A stretch of DNA of 48,356 nt from assembly GCF_024160875.1 (NCBI RefSeq), contig NZ_JAIULA010000022.1, forward strand, positions 1-48,356, in the 5' to 3' direction. Below the pieces are notes generated by a model. It was not told the DNA's origin and searched no databases. It was given only the letters and a program-made list of their open reading frames with translations. This DNA comes from Ligilactobacillus ubinensis (GTDB lineage: Bacteria; Bacillota; Bacilli; Lactobacillales; Lactobacillaceae). Made by a program: the position numbers and the translations under genes. Shown here piece after piece: positions 42,530 to 48,356 of this stretch; position 1 is the stretch's first letter, and each line of letters opens with the position of its first letter.

Positions 42530-44050
42530 ATGGCTAGTAAATTTTTTGGAGTAATTTATATAACCCCGCTTAAAATGGAACTTAGTATTGTTAATTTAAA
42601 AGAACTATCTGTTCTTGAAAGAATAAGCTCTGCCCCTTTTATCTATCAAGATGATAGTGAGCATAAAATATACCAAGAAGAACTTCAAAAAATCATCGCA
42701 ACACTTGGTGATTTTAATATAACACTTAAAGAATATGGTGTTACTAACTACGCAGTTTGGGGTAATAAACAACTAATTGATGATGTTTCAGCTAGATACC
42801 TGACTGATCAAATATATGTTAGAACTGGAATAAAAATTAATTGGTTAAACACCAATCAAATTACTTATTATAAAGCAATTGCTGTCATGACATTAGTAAA
42901 TAATTTTGATAAACTCAGCAACCATCCAACATATCTTTTAAATCTCGGTTCTGCCACTATTACCTTATCAAAATTTGAGCATCAACAATTTGTTACATCT
43001 TGGGACATTGACTTAAGTTACCAAGACATGGAAAAAATGGTTGCTAGTTTGCGGAAAACCGTTATTAGTCCAGTTGAGGTTTTAAGTGACTATATCGGCA
43101 GTAAACTAGAAACCATTCGAATCGCATTAAAAGCTACAACAACACAGGTAAATCTGATTATCCAAGGTTCCCGAGCCCTTAATGCTAAGTTTCTCTTTAA
43201 GGAGGATGATTGTATCGAATTAGAAAAGAACAAATTTTCTAAAATATATTCTGATGCACTATCCGCTCCTGATCAATATCTTTTTAAATACTTTATTCAA
43301 GATGACAATGCGATTGACCGAATTATCCCTGACTTATTGGTTATAAATAAAATTATTCAATATACACAAGCAAACAAACTGTATTTAACGAATCTTGCCG
43401 TTAGCACTGGTCTTGCTTTAGAAGAAGCTTTCAAAGGCACCCAAAAAAATGAGGTCTATACTAAATTAATTTTAACATCAGCTGAAAATATCGCGCAAAG
43501 ATATCAAATCAGCTCTTATCATCATAAAGTTGTTTCAAGTTTAGCCCTCCATCTTTTTGATCAATTAAAAAGATTGCATAGATTAAATAAACGTCATCGT
43601 CTCCTCTTGCAAATAGCTAGTACTGTTGACGATATTGGCAATTTTATTAATCAACATGGACACTACCGTCATTCTGCGTATATTTTAGAATCTAATAAAA
43701 TTATTGGACTTTCTGATATCGAAAATCAGATTATTGCAGAAATTTCTCGCTATCATAGCGCTGAAAGTCCCGAGGTCAATCAGCATCACTATCGTCATCT
43801 TGATGCTGATATTCAAATGCCGGTTGCAAAATTAGCTGCTATCTTACGTTTAGCAGATGCATTAGATGATTCGCGCGAACAAAAGATTACTAAAATATCA
43901 GTTTCATTGCAAGAAGAACAGGTTGTTATTACTGCTATTTCTAACCAGAATCTAGCATTAGAAAAATGGGCTTTTAGTCATAAACTATCCTTGTTTAAGG
44001 AAGTTTATGGTATAACACCTGTTTTAAAACAAAGGAGGTCGACTAAATAA
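42530..44050 (+). CDS. Ppx/GppA-like protein with degenerate active site and HD domain
   Basis: The 506-residue protein has the Ppx/GppA ASKHA domain (about 1-300) and a C-terminal HD-type domain (about 310-500, LHLFDQLKRLHRL, HGHYRHSAYIL, RYHSAESP). The phosphate-loop IDLGSNS is replaced by GVIYITPLKME. The second loop GGGSTE/GGAST is replaced by LNLGSATITL, and the HD pair by STVDDIG. Catalysis is therefore doubtful. It is the first gene of ppx1-ppk-ppx2 and overlaps ppk by one base, so a regulatory or scaffold role for polyphosphate metabolism is a fair inference. ATG 42530 follows AGAAGGTG. Confidence 0.8.
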   Translation: MASKFFGVIYITPLKMELSIVNLKELSVLERISSAPFIYQDDSEHKIYQEELQKIIATLGDFNITLKEYGVTNYAVWGNKQLIDDVSARYLTDQIYVRTGIKINWLNTNQITYYKAIAVMTLVNNFDKLSNHPTYLLNLGSATITLSKFEHQQFVTSWDIDLSYQDMEKMVASLRKTVISPVEVLSDYIGSKLETIRIALKATTTQVNLIIQGSRALNAKFLFKEDDCIELEKNKFSKIYSDALSAPDQYLFKYFIQDDNAIDRIIPDLLVINKIIQYTQANKLYLTNLAVSTGLALEEAFKGTQKNEVYTKLILTSAENIAQRYQISSYHHKVVSSLALHLFDQLKRLHRLNKRHRLLLQIASTVDDIGNFINQHGHYRHSAYILESNKIIGLSDIENQIIAEISRYHSAESPEVNQHHYRHLDADIQMPVAKLAAILRLADALDDSREQKITKISVSLQEEQVVITAISNQNLALEKWAFSHKLSLFKEVYGITPVLKQRRSTK

Positions 44051-46206
44051 TGTCAAAAAAATATGGAAAAGCAAATTATTTTGTAAATCGTGAATTAAGT
44101 TGGCTTGATTTTAATGGTCGCGTCCTTGAAGAAGCACGTGATCCTGAAAACCCTTTACTTGAGCGTGCTAACTTTTTAGGTATAACTCAAAGCAACGTTG
44201 ATGAATTCTTTATGGTTCGAATTGCTTCATTATATAAATTGCATTCCGCGGGTGTGACCTCAACTGACATTTCTGGAATGACTCCTAAAGAACAAATAGA
44301 TGCTGTTAATGAAAAAGAGCAAGAGATGGTGGCTAAACGATATACAACATATAACCGTTCCCTTTTGCCACAATTAGAAAAAAACAATATTAACATCTTA
44401 CAACCAGAAAATTTAAATACTCAACAATATGAATTTATTCGTCGCTATTTTAATGATGAGTTATATCCTGTTTTAACTCCAATGGCAGATGACTCATCAC
44501 GGCCATTTCCATTTATTTCAAACGAGTCATTGAATATTGCCGTTCGTTTACAGAAAAACAAAGACAAGGAGCATGTTTTTGCAACAGTTCGTGTTCCTGA
44601 CGTTTTTGCGCGTCTGGTTAAACTTCCAACCACTCCAAATGACTTTATTTTACTAGAAGATATTATTAAAGAGTTCATTTCGCAATTGTTCACGGGATAC
44701 GAAGTCAAAAATAGTGCTACCTATAGGGTAATTCGGGACATGGATTTAGATGTTGCTGAAGAAGATACTTCTAACTTATTAAGAGCTGTTCAAAAGCAAC
44801 TAAAAGAGCGCGAACATGGTGGTGCTGTTCGACTTGAGATTGAAAGTACTATGCATAAAAGTTTGCGTAATCGTTTATTAAATAATTTCAATATTAACGA
44901 AAAAGCAACATATACGATTAATGGCCCGATTGACTTAACATTTCTTAAGAAGCTGCCTAAATTAGTTATCAATCACGATGATTTAAAATATCCTACTTTT
45001 AAAAGTTATGCGAATCCTTTGTTAAGTAGCAACCATGACATTTTTCAAGCAATCAGACAGCATGATTATTTATTACAACATCCCTATGATTCATTTAGTT
45101 CTGTAATAAACTTTATTCGTCAAGCTGCTAATGATTCAAATGTCCTTGCTATAAAAATGACGCTTTATCGAGTTTCAGGAAATTCACCTATTATAAAATA
45201 TTTAGGGCTTGCAGCACAACGTGGCAAACAAGTTACCGTTCTAGTTGAAGTCAAAGCACGCTTTGATGAAGAAAATAACGTCCGTTGGGCAAAAAAATTA
45301 GAACAGATGGGTTGCCATGTAATTTATGGTTTAGTTGGTTTGAAAACACATTCAAAAATTGCCTTAATCATTCGTCGAGACGCAGATGGTATCAGACGTT
45401 ATCTTCATCTCGGTACAGGTAATTACAACGATATTACTGCGAATTTCTATACTGATATGGGCTTGTTAACTTGTGATCGCGATATGGGAATTGATGCTAC
45501 TAATCTCTTTAATATGCTCTCAGGCTACTCGCAACCTCCTTATTTCCATAAATTACATCTTTCTCCCCAACATATTCGCAACTTCATTAATGAAAAAATA
45601 GACGCTGAAATACTAGCTGCTAAACAAGGTCGACCAGCTGAAATAAGAATGAAAATGAATTCATTATCGGATGGGAAAATTATTGAAAAACTGTATGAAG
45701 CTTCTGCTGTAGGTGTCAAAGTTAAACTTATAATTCGTGGCATCTGTTGTTTGAGAAACAACATTCCAAATATTAGTACTAATATTGAAGTTCATTCGAT
45801 TGTAGGACGTTTTCTTGAACATAGCCGGATATATTATTTCTATAATGACGGTAATGAAGATGTCTATCTATCAAGCGCAGACATGATGAGTCGCAATTTG
45901 AATCGTCGCGTTGAGATTCTTTTCCCCATCCTTCAAAATGATATTAGATTGAGAACCATTGATATTTTTAATACGATGTGGCAAGATAACACTAAAACCC
46001 GGGTTCTTAATGGAACGCAGTTTAAAAAACTAAACCGCCGTGGGTTACAGTCACTAAATGCACAAGAATACTTTATTGAAGAAGCCAAAAAAATGAACAA
46101 AAAGCTATTGGCAAAAAATGAAGATAATACCAAAAGGTCAACTACTTTTCAACCGATGACAAAACGACCAAATGATCTATTATCTATGAAAGAAGAAGAT
46201 AACTAG
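44050..46206 (+). CDS. ppk1: Polyphosphate kinase 1
   Basis: PPK1 reversibly polymerises the gamma-phosphate of ATP into inorganic polyphosphate. The 718 residues show the N domain (YFVNRELSWLDFNGRVL), the helical H domain, and two PLD-like C domains. The phospho-accepting histidine is His434 in LKTHSKIALI, and the second catalytic histidine is His591 in EHSRIYYFYND. RRVEILFPI follows. ATG 44050 overlaps the last base of the preceding gene and follows AAAGGAGG. It is flanked on both sides by Ppx-family genes, so synthesis and breakdown are co-expressed. Confidence 0.97.
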   Translation: MSKKYGKANYFVNRELSWLDFNGRVLEEARDPENPLLERANFLGITQSNVDEFFMVRIASLYKLHSAGVTSTDISGMTPKEQIDAVNEKEQEMVAKRYTTYNRSLLPQLEKNNINILQPENLNTQQYEFIRRYFNDELYPVLTPMADDSSRPFPFISNESLNIAVRLQKNKDKEHVFATVRVPDVFARLVKLPTTPNDFILLEDIIKEFISQLFTGYEVKNSATYRVIRDMDLDVAEEDTSNLLRAVQKQLKEREHGGAVRLEIESTMHKSLRNRLLNNFNINEKATYTINGPIDLTFLKKLPKLVINHDDLKYPTFKSYANPLLSSNHDIFQAIRQHDYLLQHPYDSFSSVINFIRQAANDSNVLAIKMTLYRVSGNSPIIKYLGLAAQRGKQVTVLVEVKARFDEENNVRWAKKLEQMGCHVIYGLVGLKTHSKIALIIRRDADGIRRYLHLGTGNYNDITANFYTDMGLLTCDRDMGIDATNLFNMLSGYSQPPYFHKLHLSPQHIRNFINEKIDAEILAAKQGRPAEIRMKMNSLSDGKIIEKLYEASAVGVKVKLIIRGICCLRNNIPNISTNIEVHSIVGRFLEHSRIYYFYNDGNEDVYLSSADMMSRNLNRRVEILFPILQNDIRLRTIDIFNTMWQDNTKTRVLNGTQFKKLNRRGLQSLNAQEYFIEEAKKMNKKLLAKNEDNTKRSTTFQPMTKRPNDLLSMKEEDN

Positions 46207-47141
46207 TGTTTAATTATGTTGTGATTGATTTAGGATCAAATTCCGTTCGTTTACGTATCACCAATGTTGATGATGATCAAAATTTGAACTGCACACATCA
46301 AGTTAAAGAGTATGTTCGACTCTCAGAAAATATGGGGGAAGAAAAAACACTTAAAGAAGAACCAATAAAGCGTACTTTAACTGCCTTAAAAAAATTCAAA
46401 CAAATATATAGCACCCTTCCAAATATAAAAATCAATGCACTAGCAACCGCTGCAGTCAGACAAGCTGTCAATCAAAAAGAATTTCTTAAACGTGTAAAAA
46501 AAGAAATTGGTCTTGATTTTGAGGTGATTTCTGGCGAAAGAGAAGCTTACCTTGATTTTCTTGGAGTTACTAATACCCTTAACATTTCTGAGTGCTTAAT
46601 TATGGATACAGGCGGTGCTAGTACTGAGCTTATCCTAGTAAAAAATAAACAAGTTCAAAACTTAATTAGTTTACCATTTGGTTCAGTAACATTGTCATCA
46701 CAATTTCACCTTCACGATAAAATAACAGCTGGTTCACTTTTTTCAGCCATGTCCTATGCTGAACAAGAAATTACAAATATCGATTGGTTAACTATGGCAC
46801 ATAAAATTCCGCTCGTAGGTCTAGGTGGTAGTAATCGAACCCTTGCTAAAATTACACGTCGAGCTGAGAACCAAGGTCAATCAACTTTACCAAATTTACA
46901 TGGTTACCGTTTAAATCATGAAGATGCTTTTGACATTATGAGTAAATTAGTTGATTTATCACGTACAGAACGTGAAAAAATCCCAGGTTTAGCTAAATCA
47001 AGATCCGATGTTGTTGTTGGTGGTTTAATTCCTATTATGTTAATATTACGCTCATTGCATATAGATGAAATTATCTTTTCTAATCATGGATTACGTGAAG
47101 GAAGTCTGTATGATTATCTGCAAAAAAATACTAAGATTTAA
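46206..47141 (+). CDS. ppx: Exopolyphosphatase, Ppx/GppA family
   Basis: The 311-residue two-domain ASKHA phosphatase has intact loops: IDLGSNSVRLR near residue 7, GEREAYLDFLG near 114, and DTGGASTELILV near 136. FGSVTLS and GLGGSNRTLAKI follow. It probably removes terminal phosphates from polyphosphate; GppA-type pppGpp hydrolysis is the alternative. It lacks the HD extension of its paralogue at 42530. GTG 46206 shares a base with the ppk stop and follows GAAGAAGA. It is the last gene of the operon. Confidence 0.93.
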   Translation: MFNYVVIDLGSNSVRLRITNVDDDQNLNCTHQVKEYVRLSENMGEEKTLKEEPIKRTLTALKKFKQIYSTLPNIKINALATAAVRQAVNQKEFLKRVKKEIGLDFEVISGEREAYLDFLGVTNTLNISECLIMDTGGASTELILVKNKQVQNLISLPFGSVTLSSQFHLHDKITAGSLFSAMSYAEQEITNIDWLTMAHKIPLVGLGGSNRTLAKITRRAENQGQSTLPNLHGYRLNHEDAFDIMSKLVDLSRTEREKIPGLAKSRSDVVVGGLIPIMLILRSLHIDEIIFSNHGLREGSLYDYLQKNTKI

Positions 47142-47157
47142 TAAACATTAGCTATAG

Positions 47158-47228
47158 AAAAAGTAGGTTATAAACTGATTTCCAAAATCTAACTTTTGGA
47201 ATCAATTCATAAATTAACCTACTTTTTT
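47158..47228 (+). terminator. Terminator of the polyphosphate operon
   Basis: The outer stem AAAAAGTAGGTTA/TAACCTACTTTTT (47158-47170 with 47215-47227) encloses an inner hairpin (47177-47187 with 47194-47203) and is followed by Ts. Confidence 0.85.
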
Positions 47229-47353
47229 TTCGTGTATTGACTGAAGATACTACTTTTAATACCCATCTTTACACCTATTAAATGGAAAAACTATTGTCTT
47301 TTAGTTACTTTCAACTATATTCCTTCTATTCTGACAAATAGACACTTATTTTA

Positions 47354-48199
47354 CTAGATATTTAAAACTGAGTCTCCTAATTCAATTGTTTCTAGCATCC
47401 TGTGTGCCATATCCCCAAATTTTTCTTCATGATGTGACATATGAAATTCACATATTTCAAGCGCAATTAGGAATAATAAACATCTCTGTAACTCAAATTG
47501 TGGTACCTCGAATTCACGGTTAGCTCTATATCCTTTGATAAAAGCTTGCCGTAATTCGATGTTATGAATTTCATTATAGAAAATTTTGATAAAATCTTCA
47601 TATGCGACTCCAATATGGGCCCTTTCAAAATCAATTAAAATTTCTTTGTTCTGATAATGTTTTATATTCCGCAAACTGTAATCACCATGTAAAACTACTT
47701 TTGGTAATAGTTCATAGTCCTGATCTGCATTAGCTAAGTCTTGCGTTAAAAGCGCATAAATCTTATTTATATCATCTTTATAAGGTGAGTCTTGTAATAT
47801 TTCTACATATCTCTTAATCTGCAAAGAAAGTTTTTGCGGGTTTTCATAAACACGAACATTTCCTGTAACTTGTTCATGAAAATCCGCTAGCAAGCGCCCA
47901 TATTTTTTTGCTCTTTTTAAAGTTACTTCATTTTCATTACTATCAATATCTTTTAGCGTACGATCTTTTAAAACCACAATATAATTATTTTCAAAAATAA
48001 CACTATCTAGATAGATTTCTGGACAATAAACCTGATTAACGTGTTGTTCGGCATAAAACATTTCTTCATTTTTAAAAATTTTCACGAATAGATTACACTT
48101 ATGCAGTTCGCTATAACCAACTAAATGCTGATTACCTGCAATATCATGAATATTATGTAGTTTTGCCTGATAATACCCATCTAAAAAATCTAATAACAT
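47354..48199 (-). CDS. APH-fold phosphotransferase, substrate unknown
   Basis: The 281-residue kinase belongs to the aminoglycoside/choline phosphotransferase superfamily. The N-lobe has VKIFKNEE, with the ATP-binding Lys near 40. The C-lobe has the catalytic HGDYSLRN at 171-178 (Asp173, Asn178) and the metal-binding LIDFERAHIG (Asp190). It resembles small-molecule kinases rather than a known resistance enzyme. Possible substrates are sugars, amino alcohols or aminoglycosides; none is supported. ATG 48199 lies 9 bases after AGGGG. Confidence 0.8.
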   Translation of the reverse strand: MLLDFLDGYYQAKLHNIHDIAGNQHLVGYSELHKCNLFVKIFKNEEMFYAEQHVNQVYCPEIYLDSVIFENNYIVVLKDRTLKDIDSNENEVTLKRAKKYGRLLADFHEQVTGNVRVYENPQKLSLQIKRYVEILQDSPYKDDINKIYALLTQDLANADQDYELLPKVVLHGDYSLRNIKHYQNKEILIDFERAHIGVAYEDFIKIFYNEIHNIELRQAFIKGYRANREFEVPQFELQRCLLFLIALEICEFHMSHHEEKFGDMAHRMLETIELGDSVLNI

Positions 48200-48233
48200 A
48201 CCAGTTAACCCCTATTCTAATCTTGTTACTTAA

Positions 48234-48263
48234 ATTGTACATTGTTTTCTTATCATAAAGCAA
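48234..48263 (-). promoter_or_regulatory. Promoter of the APH-fold gene
   Basis: On the minus strand TTGCTT (48258-48263), an 18-base spacer and TACAAT (48234-48239), with the start codon 35 bases on. Confidence 0.55.
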
Positions 48264-48279
48264 GTTTTTAATGTTGAAA

Positions 48280-48356
48280 GATAGTGTCAACTTTGTGTGG
48301 GTAAATTTTTAGAGAGCCTGTTTCGCTGCTTTTTGTAATTGCGATCTTTATTTTTA
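48280..48356. mobile_element. Possible end of an IS256-like element, cut by the window end
   Basis: From about 48280 the sequence GATAGTGTCAACTTTGTG and the GT-rich stretch after it look like the terminal repeat of mutator/IS256-type insertion sequences of lactobacilli. This is recalled resemblance only; no transposase or second end is in view. Confidence 0.3.

Noticed and set aside
1-48356. CRISPR arrays, tRNA or rRNA genes
   Set aside because: No regularly spaced repeats and no cloverleaf or rRNA-like stretches were seen on either strand.

Overview
The window comes from a low-GC Gram-positive bacterium, almost certainly a member of the Lactobacillaceae. The RexB/AddA nuclease pair, EzrA, a T-box in front of valS, a ppx-ppk-ppx operon and many TTG/GTG starts with strong AAGGAGG-like sites all point there. 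The D-Ala ligase has Phe rather than Tyr at the site that selects the second substrate. This places the organism among the intrinsically vancomycin-resistant lactobacilli rather than the L. delbrueckii/acidophilus group.

Positions 1-4300 are accessory DNA. They hold the right end of an IS200/IS605-type element that interrupts a small gene, a broken IS3-type orfA, and an intact voltage-sensor-type K+ channel gene. Next comes a decayed prophage lysogeny module: the C-terminal scrap of an S24-type repressor, an intact DUF898-like membrane protein and a frameshifted tyrosine integrase. Two small membrane proteins follow, and a strong bidirectional terminator closes the region. The window also seems to end in an insertion sequence, after 48280.

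Positions 4369-10554 (accessory metabolism) carry a very large fused activase/2-hydroxyacyl-CoA-dehydratase-like Fe-S protein, a family 2 glycosyltransferase and a YbjQ-family protein.

Positions 10694-22771 are a minus-strand double-strand-break repair operon in the order sbcD-sbcC-rexB-addA, with overlapping or nearly touching genes. It diverges from bioY, the biotin ECF transporter S component, whose promoter carries a candidate BirA operator.

Positions 23564-33353 are mostly housekeeping. They hold a small unknown protein, a glycerophosphodiesterase, valS with its T-box leader, thiI with its cysteine desulfurase partner, ezrA, free Met-R-SO reductase, and rpsD with a structured leader.

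Positions 33513-48199 include a highly divergent GshAB-like protein that has lost key residues in both halves, rarA followed by 6S RNA, a small membrane protein behind a 20-bp palindrome, a universal stress protein, tag with a membrane-anchored glycerophosphodiesterase, ddl, the polyphosphate operon and an APH-fold kinase. In the polyphosphate operon the first Ppx looks like a pseudo-enzyme while the second is canonical.

No CRISPR array, tRNA or rRNA gene was recognised.
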